Shown one piece after another: positions 44,241 through 53,026 of a DNA stretch of 64,000 bases. The stretch is from Kineothrix alysoides (GTDB lineage: Bacteria > Bacillota > Clostridia > Lachnospirales > Lachnospiraceae), in NCBI RefSeq assembly GCF_000732725.1, contig NZ_JPNB01000002.1, positions 248,001 to 312,000 of the forward strand, written 5' to 3'. Numbering within the stretch: position 1 is the stretch's first letter; every line of letters begins with the position of its first letter. A program made the position numbers and the translations under genes. Below the pieces are notes generated by a model that searched no databases, had not been told where the DNA came from, and saw nothing but the letters and a program-made list of their open reading frames with translations.

Positions 44241-46820
44241 TTATTTTATGGGATTTTTCAAAAGCTCCACTTCTTCTCCACTAATCGGTTTACTGAAATA
44301 ATAGCCTTGAATATAATCCCCTTCCAAATCCCGTACTCTGTCTCTCTGATGCTTTTCCTCTACTCCTTCTACTGTGATCTTCAAACCGAGGCAATGCGCC
44401 AATCGAATGATATTTTCGATAAAAGCGTCTTTTCCCTCCGTTAGGAAAATATCAACCAGAGACTTATCCAGTTTTATCTTTTCCACCGGTATGTATGTCA
44501 GATAGTTAATGGATGAATATCCCGTACCAAAATCATCCAGCGCCAGTCTGACGCCGATAGAAGAAAAATCTTCGAATAGCTTCATAGCCTTCTCGTTATT
44601 ATTAAGGAAAATACTTTCTGTAATTTCAATTTCAATCAAATCGGACGAGATGTCGTGCTCCTCCAGTAAATCTTTCAAATAGCTGACATAGCCGCCATCC
44701 TGAATCTGCTTGCTGGAAAAGTTAATCGCCACCGGCCTTAGCTCCATGCCGTGCTCCCTCCATGTTACCATCTGCTCGATTACCTTCTTCGTCACAATGC
44801 GCCCCAGAGTTACGATAATCTCGGACTCTTCGGCTATCGCGATGAACTGAGCGGGGGAAATTGCATGCCCCTTCAGTCTCGTCAGGGCCTCATATCCATC
44901 CAGCATACCTGTAGCTGCATCGACCTGCGGCTGGTATAGAACATAAAAACCGTCGTTTCTGCAAGCTTCACTTAAAATGTTTTTAATACCCTTGCGTCTA
45001 AGCGCTTCATCCTTCATGCTGGCATCATAATAAACCCATTCATTCGTTCCCAATTTCTTAGAAGCATACATCGCGTAATCGGCATTGGAAACTATTTCGC
45101 TGGCACTCGCCGCATCCCTTTTAAAATAAGCGATTCCCACGCTTATTCTAATATAATGCTTCTTTTCGTCAAAAGTAATGGGCGTTGCAGTAATCTGCTT
45201 AATCCGGCATAACAATTTACTGTCAGGCTCCTCCCGAGTTCCTCTTATGATTAGAAGGAATTCATCCCCGCCTAACCGCGAAGCATATAAAAGATTATCA
45301 TCCATAAGCCTAATCAGACGTCTGGCAGTCTCCATTAAAATCTCATCGCCGCAGGCATGTCCATAAGTGTCGTTAGTCTCCTTGAAATCATCGATGTCCA
45401 TAACGATGACCGTACATTCCTCCTTTGCCGCAATCAGCCGACTCAGCATTTCCATTGCGGCGCGCCTGTTGGGAAGGTCCGTCAGGTAATCATGCTCCGC
45501 CTGATAAATAATGTATTCCTCCTTCGCCTCGAGGTATTTTGTATAGTTCTTATTTTCTTCATATTGCTGCTTTAGTTTTTCTTCGGTAATGATTAATTTG
45601 TTGTAGGTCTCCTTCAATTCGTCATGAGATTTCTGCACCTCCCACATCAGACGGCGGCGCTTTATATTATCCACTATTGAAACCAGCAGGATGCACAAAC
45701 AGACTGCAAGGAATAAAAGAACAGGAAGAAGTATCTCTCTGTATTTTTCAAAAACTGTCTGGGACTTGTTCACAATAATGGCATCCTTGGGTATAAGCGA
45801 AAAATCGATGTTATACTTTCTCAAGACCTGATAGTCGAAACGATACTGGCTCTCGCCTCTGGTCACAACGGGAATGTCGGCGACATCCGCCCCATTCAGA
45901 ATATCCAGCACTATGGAACCGGCTAAATAGCCTGACTTCTCGTAAGAAACTATTTTACCGCCAAGCAGCCCCTCTCCGACTCCTGCAATGGAAGCCCGAT
46001 ATATCGGCACCTTGGTATGCTCCACAATATACTGCACACTTTCCGGAATGGTATACAGGTTGCCATCCTTGTCTTCAAAACGGCTCATATATATAACGAT
46101 GCTGTCCTGAGTAATCCTCCCCAGCTCTTCTCCAAATTCCTCCAGCGTATATTCGGAGGAATTAATTCCCGAGAATTCATATCCGGGGAAATCATCCTCC
46201 ACGGAATAAAACTGCTTTTCATCCCCTTGTCCGGTTAATGTACTGTCATAAATGGCAACTATCTTTGTCGCTTCAGGCTGAAACTTAATTGCCAAATTAA
46301 AGGTATCCTTCAGATACATTTCTTCCACCGCGCCGGTAATATAAGGATTCTCCCCGGCTCTTACCGCATGTTCCACATTGTTGATACAAAAAAATACCAT
46401 AGGGATTCCCGCAAACAGCTCCTGCTGATAGGTCTGCGCAAATTCTAAAGCGGCGTCATCTCCAAGCAGTATCGCATCATATTTCTGACAATGCTGTAAC
46501 TTATACTTAAGATTTTGGTAAAATAAATCTTCATTTTCCTTATTATTAAATCTCTTCATATCCATATATTCGATATTGAGCTCAATATTGTTGCCCGCAA
46601 ACGCCTCTCTGATTCCTGCCTTCTGTGGGTCTAAGGTCTCAAAGCTCTCGCTGTAAGAGCTGATAAAGAGTACATGCTTAACAGAAGAATACTCCATAAC
46701 AGAAAAAGGGGTATCCTCCCTATAAAAAAACAAATAGTAAATCAGTACTACCAGAGCTGCCATTAATAAAACGGCTCCGATCGCATATCTCCGCACCAGC
46801 TTTTTTTCCTCTTTTGTCAT
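44241..46820 (-). CDS. membrane GGDEF-EAL protein with ABC-substrate-like sensor
   Basis: About 859 residues from the ATG at 46820 (AGGGGAG 6 bases upstream). An N-terminal helix (YAIGAVLLMAALVVLIYYLF) is followed by a periplasmic domain like ABC_sub_bind proteins (VLFISSYSESFETLDPQKAG, MVFFCINNVE) and a second helix at about residue 360. The GGDEF domain has RLGGDEFLLI. The EAL domain keeps YEALTRL, ALDDFGTGYSSINYL and VEGVEEKHQ, so both diguanylate cyclase and phosphodiesterase sites look intact. It links an extracellular small ligand to cyclic di-GMP, which commonly governs flagellar versus sessile behaviour. Confidence 0.9.
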   Translation of the reverse strand: MTKEEKKLVRRYAIGAVLLMAALVVLIYYLFFYREDTPFSVMEYSSVKHVLFISSYSESFETLDPQKAGIREAFAGNNIELNIEYMDMKRFNNKENEDLFYQNLKYKLQHCQKYDAILLGDDAALEFAQTYQQELFAGIPMVFFCINNVEHAVRAGENPYITGAVEEMYLKDTFNLAIKFQPEATKIVAIYDSTLTGQGDEKQFYSVEDDFPGYEFSGINSSEYTLEEFGEELGRITQDSIVIYMSRFEDKDGNLYTIPESVQYIVEHTKVPIYRASIAGVGEGLLGGKIVSYEKSGYLAGSIVLDILNGADVADIPVVTRGESQYRFDYQVLRKYNIDFSLIPKDAIIVNKSQTVFEKYREILLPVLLFLAVCLCILLVSIVDNIKRRRLMWEVQKSHDELKETYNKLIITEEKLKQQYEENKNYTKYLEAKEEYIIYQAEHDYLTDLPNRRAAMEMLSRLIAAKEECTVIVMDIDDFKETNDTYGHACGDEILMETARRLIRLMDDNLLYASRLGGDEFLLIIRGTREEPDSKLLCRIKQITATPITFDEKKHYIRISVGIAYFKRDAASASEIVSNADYAMYASKKLGTNEWVYYDASMKDEALRRKGIKNILSEACRNDGFYVLYQPQVDAATGMLDGYEALTRLKGHAISPAQFIAIAEESEIIVTLGRIVTKKVIEQMVTWREHGMELRPVAINFSSKQIQDGGYVSYLKDLLEEHDISSDLIEIEITESIFLNNNEKAMKLFEDFSSIGVRLALDDFGTGYSSINYLTYIPVEKIKLDKSLVDIFLTEGKDAFIENIIRLAHCLGLKITVEGVEEKHQRDRVRDLEGDYIQGYYFSKPISGEEVELLKNPIK

Positions 46821-46916
46821 ATGAAACTCCCCTATATCCATATCCTCTTTTTAATAGAAGCGGCTTCCACGTAAAAGAATATCATTTCGTTTTTTCTTAT
46901 TGTTACTGTGTTTTCT

Positions 46917-46944
46917 ATTATACTCTCTCGCAGAAGAAAGTAAA
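46917..46944 (-). promoter_or_regulatory. sigma-A promoter of the GGDEF-EAL gene
   Basis: Minus-strand TTTACT, 16 bases, TATAAT, about 100 bases upstream of the ATG at 46820. Confidence 0.6.
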
Positions 46945-47345
46945 AGCATAATAATTTTCGTATTTTTACAATATTTCCACTATATTTATATCATATTTAT
47001 GCAATACTTATAAATTAATTAATTTTTATATGAATTATCAAAAGAAAATTTCATAAAATATTTTAGTCCGAAATATCCATCTAATAATATACAAAGGTTA
47101 TTCTCCGGAAGAAACATACGATGCAATGGCAACACACTGTAAATAATAAAACCAAAACTTCGTACAAAATTAGTAGTTGTATTTATAGAAATAATAATTA
47201 TTATCGGCACAATATTGACAGTGGAACACGTTACAATACGGTCCCACTTCCGGTATAAAATAAAGTGTTATGGACTCACAAAATAATTCAGCAAATTGAG
47301 ATCTTTTAGTATATTTTCCAAACCGCCGATAACAGGGAGAAGCCT
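46945..47345. other. intergenic region, no gene recognised
   Basis: AT-rich, about 400 bp. It contains an imperfect inverted repeat GTGGAAC...GGTCCCAC (47221-47253) and a TTATCGGC without a partner -35. No coding frame was recognised. Confidence 0.5.
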
Positions 47346-47936
47346 TTATTCACTCACTACTATCTGCTCAATAATCCCACTCAACATTATATCTATTACT
47401 TGTTTCTTCCTTCTATCACCTTCATCCGGCAGGCTGATCCATGCACCATATAACGCTCCAAAAACTGTCGAAACTGTCTTCGTATCATATACAAATGGAA
47501 TTCCATGCCGTACCAGCACGTTCACCGCATCCACATTCTGTTCTGTAAACTCTGCCAAACGCTGCTCGGATACCTTTCTCGATATCATTTCGATATTTGC
47601 AGCATTTATCTGGGATAAAATCGGATATTTCAGCATAAGCTCATACATTTTTAAAAAGACCTGCTTTACCCGTTCTCCGGCAGAATATGCTTTATTCTCA
47701 TCCAGTACCTTTTCCAGACTGGTAAAGATATCTGCCTGAGCCGTTTCAACGATATCGAGATAAAGGTATTCCTTTCCGTCATAAAATTTATAGAAAGATG
47801 CCTTGGCAATATTAGCAGCAGCTACTAAATCATCAATGGTTACTTTCTTTAGCCCGTATGCCGTAAATAAATGTTCTCCTTCCGTTAAAAGCTTTTGCTT
47901 AATCCTCTCTTTTTCCTTCTCACTAAAGCGCGGCAT
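47346..47936 (-). CDS. TetR/AcrR-family transcriptional regulator
   Basis: A 196-residue protein with an N-terminal helix-turn-helix (EHLFTAYGLKKVTIDDLVAA then ANIAKASFYKFYDGKEYLYL) and a helical ligand-binding domain. AGGAGAGG precedes the ATG. It follows the methyltransferase gene on the same strand, separated by 100 bp containing a short tandem repeat. It probably regulates its own operon in response to a small molecule, but the ligand is unknown. Confidence 0.88.
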   Translation of the reverse strand: MPRFSEKEKERIKQKLLTEGEHLFTAYGLKKVTIDDLVAAANIAKASFYKFYDGKEYLYLDIVETAQADIFTSLEKVLDENKAYSAGERVKQVFLKMYELMLKYPILSQINAANIEMISRKVSEQRLAEFTEQNVDAVNVLVRHGIPFVYDTKTVSTVFGALYGAWISLPDEGDRRKKQVIDIMLSGIIEQIVVSE

Positions 47937-47969
47937 ATCTCATCCTCTCCTTTTTATTTGCAATTTTTT

Positions 47970-48068
47970 TCACTTAATGGAATCTTTTTTTTACTTGATA
48001 GAATCTATTTGCTTTACTTTATGGAATCTCTTTCTCTTACTCTATGGAATCTCTTTCTTTTACTTTAA
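47970..48068. repeat. four imperfect direct repeats of ACTTTATGGAATCT
   Basis: Copies at about 47972-47985, 47993-48006, 48016-48029 and 48040-48053, spaced 21-24 bp, each near ACTTnATGGAATCT. A fifth truncated ACTTTA(AGG) follows at 48062. The last two run into the 3' end of the methyltransferase gene. This could be operators for the TetR protein or a slippage-derived repeat. Confidence 0.65.
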
Positions 48069-48834
48069 GGTGAATAATCTGGCTGCGTTTTCTCGTGGAG
48101 GGCAGAATGTTTAATATCCTAAGAAGCCACGGCTGACGCTCCTTCAACAGACTTCCCATGCTCCACGACTTTACCAATTCGATACGAGAGTCCAGCTTTT
48201 CTAAATCTTTTACCCTGTCTATTCCCCATAAGAACTTGCTGCTGATTCCCTTATTCATAAAAAAAGGATGGACTACATCAAAAAATATATCGGCCTTGGG
48301 AAAGGCTTCTGCTATCTTTTGGAGAACTTTTTGCACATCTTTTTCCCCAAAATACATGAGCAAGCCTTCTGCTATGATTATTACCGCATTGCCTTCTCCA
48401 GTTCTAATCCCATCCGTCCAGCTTTCATCCAAAATAGATTCTGCGATAAAATGAATATCCGTTTCCCCTACAAATTGCTTTCTTAACTCTATTGTCTCCG
48501 GCAAATCCAAGTCGTACCATTCTACTTCTTCGCATGAAATTCTATTATATCTTGTATCCAGCCCTGCCCCCAAATTGACGATAACAGCTTTTGAAACAGA
48601 AGACAATATTTTAGAGATTTCATCATCTATGATCTTTGTGCGCGCCAAAATCCCAAGAGTGGATATGCTTCCGCCATCCACTATGAAATTCGATGTATCC
48701 GCTCGACTTAAAAATTCCACCGCCTTTTCATCACGAATCACACCGTTCACTCGTAATGTTTCATGAGCCCGGGCCGCTAATGGAATAAATAATGTCTCTG
48801 AAATTTCAGGTATTTTTAACTTCTCATTCTGCAT
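48037..48834 (-). CDS. leucine carboxyl methyltransferase (PPM1/TcmP)-family O-methyltransferase
   Basis: A 265-residue SAM methyltransferase: VIVNLGAGLDTRYNRI, EEVEWYDLDLPETIELRKQF and NAVIIIAEGLLMYFGEKDV are the family motifs. The substrate is unknown; family members methylate polyketides and other small molecules. Its start overlaps the zinc-ribbon gene by 11 bp. The last codons run into the repeat tract at 47970-48068, so its tail may have been extended by repeat growth. Confidence 0.82.
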   Translation of the reverse strand: MQNEKLKIPEISETLFIPLAARAHETLRVNGVIRDEKAVEFLSRADTSNFIVDGGSISTLGILARTKIIDDEISKILSSVSKAVIVNLGAGLDTRYNRISCEEVEWYDLDLPETIELRKQFVGETDIHFIAESILDESWTDGIRTGEGNAVIIIAEGLLMYFGEKDVQKVLQKIAEAFPKADIFFDVVHPFFMNKGISSKFLWGIDRVKDLEKLDSRIELVKSWSMGSLLKERQPWLLRILNILPSTRKRSQIIHLKVKERDSIE

Positions 48835-49192
48835 TTAATTCACCGCCTTCTTTGAATTTAATACCGCATATATTGCAGCTCTTATCATTCTTTTTAATCT
48901 GTCGATTGCCGCACGACTGGCATTCATAAATTCCTTCCGGCAGCGACAGCTTTATACTCACATTGTCTTTATAATGGCGATTCCAAAATTTGTCTTGCTT
49001 GAATTCAATCATCAGCCATATAGAAAATAGCACCAATACCGCTATCCCAGTAATAAATGATATTTTTGAAAGCCATAGCAATTCTGTCCAGTTTTTCGGA
49101 ACAAGACTAGAGAGCATTGGTATTACAAAGGACAACGTCAGGCCTGCTCCTATTACCTTCCCCCCATACCCATTTGAGTTGATTTTTTTCAT
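48824..49192 (-). CDS. small membrane protein with C-terminal zinc ribbon
   Basis: A 122-residue protein. Two hydrophobic segments (VIGAGLTLSFVIPMLSSLVP and ISFITGIAVLVLFSIWLMIE) precede a cytoplasmic zinc ribbon, YECQSCGNRQIKKNDKSCNI then CGIKF. No family recognised. It heads a three-gene minus-strand unit with the methyltransferase and the TetR regulator. Confidence 0.65.
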   Translation of the reverse strand: MKKINSNGYGGKVIGAGLTLSFVIPMLSSLVPKNWTELLWLSKISFITGIAVLVLFSIWLMIEFKQDKFWNRHYKDNVSIKLSLPEGIYECQSCGNRQIKKNDKSCNICGIKFKEGGELNAE

Positions 49193-49347
49193 CGCATCCC
49201 CTTATATGAACTAAACAATTATTTTATTATTTATAGTATATATTATATTTTTTTAATGTCAAATGAAATGTGACCCGCTCAAATCCCCTTTCTTCTGCCG
49301 GGTATCAGTCTAAGTTCTTTATAAGATTTTAAAAATATAAGTTTCAA

Positions 49348-49356
49348 TGCTATAAT
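49348..49356 (+). promoter_or_regulatory. extended -10 promoter
   Basis: TGCTATAAT, an extended -10 (TG, one base, TATAAT), about 86 bases upstream of the gene at 49442. Confidence 0.5.
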
Positions 49357-49441
49357 ATAGCAAAGTAAAATTATATTTTTGTTTTAGTATTGATTAGATT
49401 TCCGGTTAACTATAAAAATTGATAGTCAGAAGGTGAATATA

Positions 49442-50182
49442 ATGGTTTATGAAGAACGCTTTATCGCATTTTTGAATATTCTCGGGTTTAAGAATATGAT
49501 TGAGTCTACAAAGGATAATATTGAATATCAGGAAAAAATAAAGAACATATTGAACTATATCGCAGGTATAAGAGATGATAATTATTATGGGTCTTTGGCA
49601 GAGTACGGGGTCTTTAAAGAAGTGTCTGTCTTTTCCGACAGCATCGTAATTTCATATTCCAGCAGTCTTGATATTGGCGGCGCGCTTTTCCATGTGCTTA
49701 TGGATTTGGTTTACATTTGCAATGATTTATTGATACATGGTATATATGTCAGAGGAGGCGTCAGCTGCGGACAAATGTATCACGATAAAAATGTTTGCTT
49801 AGGTCCTGCAATGGTGAAATCCTACGAAATAGAAAATAAAACTGCCGTTTACCCAAGAATAGTCATTGATCCTCCTGCCTTCAGGAGAGGCCTCGATTTA
49901 CCCGGTAAAGCAAGTACCCTTGAGCAGGAGGCAAAGCATCTTAAGGCCTTAATTTGTTGTGATAAGAACGGCATATATTATCTTGATTTTTTATCGCAGC
50001 ACCAAGAGTTTAACGACTCCTTAGATTATAATTACTTTTTAGAAAGCATAAAATCGAACATAATTTCACACTTAAACGCAAGATACCATAGAGATATTGC
50101 GCAAAAATACTTTTGGTTTGCAAATTACTATAATGAAACAATTAAAAAGTCTATGAAAAATATCCGGCTGATATATTCATAG
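49442..50182 (+). CDS. nucleotide-cyclase-fold-like protein, function unknown
   Basis: About 246 residues from the ATG at 49442, with AGAAGG upstream. YEERFIAFLNILGFKNMIE, VFSDSIVISYS, IYVRGGVSCGQMYH and CLGPAMVKSYEIE follow the order of a widespread hypothetical family that resembles class III nucleotide cyclases. As I recall, the family usually reads FLDILGF; here the first metal-binding Asp position is Asn (FLNILGF), so activity is doubtful. The second Asp (FSDS) is kept. No membrane or nuclease effector gene is adjacent. It stands alone between unrelated genes. Confidence 0.5.
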   Translation: MVYEERFIAFLNILGFKNMIESTKDNIEYQEKIKNILNYIAGIRDDNYYGSLAEYGVFKEVSVFSDSIVISYSSSLDIGGALFHVLMDLVYICNDLLIHGIYVRGGVSCGQMYHDKNVCLGPAMVKSYEIENKTAVYPRIVIDPPAFRRGLDLPGKASTLEQEAKHLKALICCDKNGIYYLDFLSQHQEFNDSLDYNYFLESIKSNIISHLNARYHRDIAQKYFWFANYYNETIKKSMKNIRLIYS

Positions 50183-50215
50183 ACTTGGAGCCATATAAAA
50201 ATAACTAATTCTATA

Positions 50216-50311
50216 TTAAAAGTGTGTATAATACCACCATGGAAACGACTTAGGGTCCACAGACTTATCGCCAAATCTTTGAAGTGGATTTCTGCCATAT
50301 CCTGCAATAAC
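50216..50311 (-). pseudogene. orphan C-terminal gene fragment
   Basis: Directly after the LysR stop, a minus-strand frame reads VIAGYGRNPLQRFGDKSVDP then KSFPWWYYTHF and stop. The composition is strongly protein-like but there is no start or upstream part. I do not recognise the family. It is probably the tail of a deleted gene. Confidence 0.4.
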
Positions 50312-50313
50312 AA

Positions 50314-51192
50314 CTAATTTGTATTTTGATAGCAGGCATCTATAACACAATTCATCGAATGGGTTAAATACTTATTTTTATGATAAATCACTTTAAAATG
50401 GCGTTCGAATACAAGATCATCGATATTGACAGGACATAGCGTTCCTGCCTCTGCTTCACCTGTGATATAGCGTTCCGATATGACGGAAATGCCGATTCCT
50501 TCAGCGACTGCCGCTTTGATCGCGTCTGCATTGCTGCATGTCCATGTGGAATTCCAGCGAAGCTGCTTCTCCTTCATCTTGTCTTCAAAAATCTTGCGCG
50601 TTCCGCTTCCGACTTCCCTCAAAATAAAGTTTTCCTGCTCCATTTCCCGTGAATTGATACTGCTGCGCGCGGCAAAAGGATGGCTTTTTGCACAGATCAA
50701 TACCAAGGTGTCTCTCATAAACGGAGAATTTATCAAGTCCTCCGAGTCCACATCACCTTCCACAAGGCCTATGTCCAGCTTATCTTGAAAAAGTAATTTC
50801 TTCACCTGCTCTGTATTTCCTATTTCGACCTGCAATGTTAGCTGAGGATATGTTCGCATAATTTTTGCTGCGAGCTTAGGCAGTACGCATGCCCCAATCG
50901 TTACGCTGGCACCTATACGCACAACTTCGTTTTGACTTAAATCGCGCATATTCTGCTCCGCATCGAAATTCATTCGTATAATATGGCGGGCATAGCCCAT
51001 AAGCTGTTCTCCTGCTTGGGTAAGATACAGCTTTTTGGATAAACGTTCAAATAAACGCACATTATAATGCCGTTCCATTTCTGCAATAGCCTGACTGACT
51101 GCAGATTGTGACATATACAGTTTGCCGGCTGCTGCGGTCATGTTCATTGTGTCGCAGACCTCAATAAAAATCTGAAAATGCCGGAATGTCAT
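50314..51192 (-). CDS. LysR-family transcriptional regulator
   Basis: A 292-residue protein with an N-terminal winged helix (FIEVCDTMNMTAAAGKLYMS then QSAVSQAIAEMERHYNVRLF) and a periplasmic-binding-like effector domain (IGASVTIGACVLPKLAAKIM). AGGAGG precedes the ATG. It diverges from the yeiH-type transporter gene, the same pairing as yeiE-yeiH of enterobacteria, so it probably controls that transporter. The 45-copy heptanucleotide array occupies the shared intergenic region. Confidence 0.88.
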   Translation of the reverse strand: MTFRHFQIFIEVCDTMNMTAAAGKLYMSQSAVSQAIAEMERHYNVRLFERLSKKLYLTQAGEQLMGYARHIIRMNFDAEQNMRDLSQNEVVRIGASVTIGACVLPKLAAKIMRTYPQLTLQVEIGNTEQVKKLLFQDKLDIGLVEGDVDSEDLINSPFMRDTLVLICAKSHPFAARSSINSREMEQENFILREVGSGTRKIFEDKMKEKQLRWNSTWTCSNADAIKAAVAEGIGISVISERYITGEAEAGTLCPVNIDDLVFERHFKVIYHKNKYLTHSMNCVIDACYQNTN

Positions 51193-51231
51193 TTATCCTG
51201 CCTCCTGATTGTTAATTGATAATTTATGGTT

Positions 51232-51550
51232 CATTGTTCATTGTTCATTGTTCATTGTTCATTGTTCATTGCTCATTGCTCATTGCTCATTGCTCATTGC
51301 TCATTGCTCATTGCTCATTGCTCATTGCTCATTGCTCATTGCTCATTGCTCATTGCTCATTGCTCATTGCTCATTGCTCATTGCTCATTGCTCATTGCTC
51401 ATTGCTCATTGCTCATTGCTCATTGCTCATTGCTCATTGCTCATTGCTCATTGCTCATTGCTCATTGCTCATTGCTCATTGCTCATTGCTCATTGCTCAT
51501 TGCTCATTGCTCATTGCTCATTGCTCATTGCTCATTGCTCATTGCTCATT
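51232..51550. repeat. heptanucleotide tandem array, CATTGTT x5 then CATTGCT x40
   Basis: Five perfect CATTGTT units (51232-51266) are followed by 40 perfect CATTGCT units (51267-51546) and a partial CATT. Unit length is not a multiple of three, so all three plus frames stay open and encode permutations of the same heptapeptide (SLLIAHC). It lies 40 bp upstream of the LysR start and about 320 bp upstream of the transporter. Confidence 0.98.
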
Positions 51551-51830
51551 AGTATTTACTTATCGTTATAATAAAATTATATTGTTTTACTAATATCAAG
51601 TCAAGGTATATAGTAAATCTTGCAAACTATGAAGTGAATGATACAATCGTTTCCCTCGCTTGAAATCAATCGTTTTTTAAGGCATGGTATTACCGCTGAA
51701 GTCATATTGCTATCATATTGGTAAATCATGAAGATTTTGCCCGTCCAGAAGTAAACCTACAAAACAAAATATAAAAAGTCCACCGTGTTACTATTGATTA
51801 TAACAAAGTGGAAAGGAAAGGAGCGTATTG

Positions 51831-51866
51831 ATGTATTTCATTATAAATACACCATACAAATATTAA
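51831..51866 (+). CDS. 11-residue leader peptide before the transporter
   Basis: ATG at 51831 with GGAAAGGAG about 7 bases upstream encodes MYFIINTPYKY and stops at TAA, one base before the transporter ATG (TAAaATG). The transporter itself has no Shine-Dalgarno, so its translation probably depends on ribosomes finishing this peptide. Confidence 0.5.
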   Translation: MYFIINTPYKY

Positions 51867-51867
51867 A

Positions 51868-52863
51868 ATGCGCAGAATAAAAAACAAATTACCCGGAATA
51901 GCACTTTCTGCTATCATTGCCCTTCCTGCCTGGCTGATCGGCAATCATTTTCCTATTATCGGAAGCCCTGTACTGGGCATTCTGTTCGGTTTGATGCTGT
52001 CCTTTTGGAAAAGGCCTGCGGGATTTCAGGAGGGCGTGAGCTATACCTCTAAGAAACTGCTGCAATATTCTATTATTCTGCTGGGATTTGACATGAATTT
52101 GTTTCAGGTTTTTCAAACAGGCAGACAGACGCTTTTTTTAATGGTCTTTACTTTGACCGCAACCTTTCTGGCTGCTTTTTACTTTGGCAGACTGTTAAAG
52201 ATTGATAGGGATACGAATATTCTAATCGGCGTAGGCACTGCAATTTGCGGAGGTTCTGCGATTGCTGCTGCCGCTCCGGTCATTCGTGCCAGGGAGGAGG
52301 ATGTGGCGCGTTCTATCTCGACCATATTTTTCTTTAATGTTATAGCCGCTTTCCTCTTCCCTTTCCTGGGACATGTTCTTCATATGACCGATTATCATTT
52401 TGGATTATGGGCCGGCACCGCCATCAATGACACATCCTCTGTAGTCGCTGCCAGCTATTCATTCAGCAATGAGGCGGGGAACCTCGCTGTAATCGTGAAG
52501 CTGACCCGAACCTTGATGATCATTCCCGTTACATTAGTATTAGCACTGCTTACCGTAAAGCGGGATTCACATACAGGCGGCGCAAAGTATCGGATTTCCT
52601 CTATTTTTCCATGGTTTGTATTAGGCTTTATAGCAGCTTCCGTAATCAGCACCTTTTTGCCATTGCCTACAGAAGCAGGATTTTTTTTAGCAAAGGTCGG
52701 GAAATATGTTATCGTTATGGCTATGGCAGCAATTGGTCTTAATACAAACCTTCCATCCCTTGTAAAAAACGGATGGAAGCCAATTGTACTGGGTTTAAGC
52801 TGCTGGGCAGTACTAGCTGCAACATCTTTGATTGTGCAGTTATGGTTTCTTCCCCTGCTATAG
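51868..52863 (+). CDS. yeiH: YeiH-family putative sulfate exporter
   Basis: A 331-residue UPF0324/YeiH family membrane protein with about 9-10 hydrophobic helices (LSAIIALPAWLIGNHF, TATFLAAFYFGRLL, VIAAFLFPFLGHVL). The family signatures IGVGTAICGGSAIAAAAPVI and AGTAINDTSSVVAA are intact. The role is inferred: YeiH proteins are annotated as sulfate exporters. The ATG at 51868 follows a leader peptide stop by one base; no closer ribosome binding site exists and an in-frame stop at 51844 excludes an earlier start. Confidence 0.85.
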   Translation: MRRIKNKLPGIALSAIIALPAWLIGNHFPIIGSPVLGILFGLMLSFWKRPAGFQEGVSYTSKKLLQYSIILLGFDMNLFQVFQTGRQTLFLMVFTLTATFLAAFYFGRLLKIDRDTNILIGVGTAICGGSAIAAAAPVIRAREEDVARSISTIFFFNVIAAFLFPFLGHVLHMTDYHFGLWAGTAINDTSSVVAASYSFSNEAGNLAVIVKLTRTLMIIPVTLVLALLTVKRDSHTGGAKYRISSIFPWFVLGFIAASVISTFLPLPTEAGFFLAKVGKYVIVMAMAAIGLNTNLPSLVKNGWKPIVLGLSCWAVLAATSLIVQLWFLPLL

Positions 52864-53026
52864 CAACAATATCCTCTCTGCTGAATTGTTAATAGCATAA
52901 ATTAAAGTTGCAGCCTCCCGGTCGGGATATGTCTGCCTATCGGATTGGAAGTTCCCGCAAGACACCTCTTGTCTATTTTGCTCTTTTAATTTTTGTTAAC
53001 GATTACCGCTGCTTTTCCGGTTAAAA

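Noticed and set aside
47201-47208. TTATCGGC, a perfect minus-strand sigma-28 -10
   Set aside because: No TAAA box lies 15 bases away (GAAC on the plus strand there), and no gene follows appropriately.
49442-50182. Pycsar-type cyclase defence system
   Set aside because: The first metal Asp position is Asn and no membrane or toxic effector gene is adjacent.
51232-51550. CRISPR array
   Set aside because: The units are contiguous 7-mers with no spacers and no cas genes nearby.
51209-51593. Three overlapping plus-strand frames of 108-125 codons in the heptanucleotide array
   Set aside because: They are created by a stop-free 7-bp repeat and encode only one heptapeptide in three phases; no ribosome binding site or family similarity.
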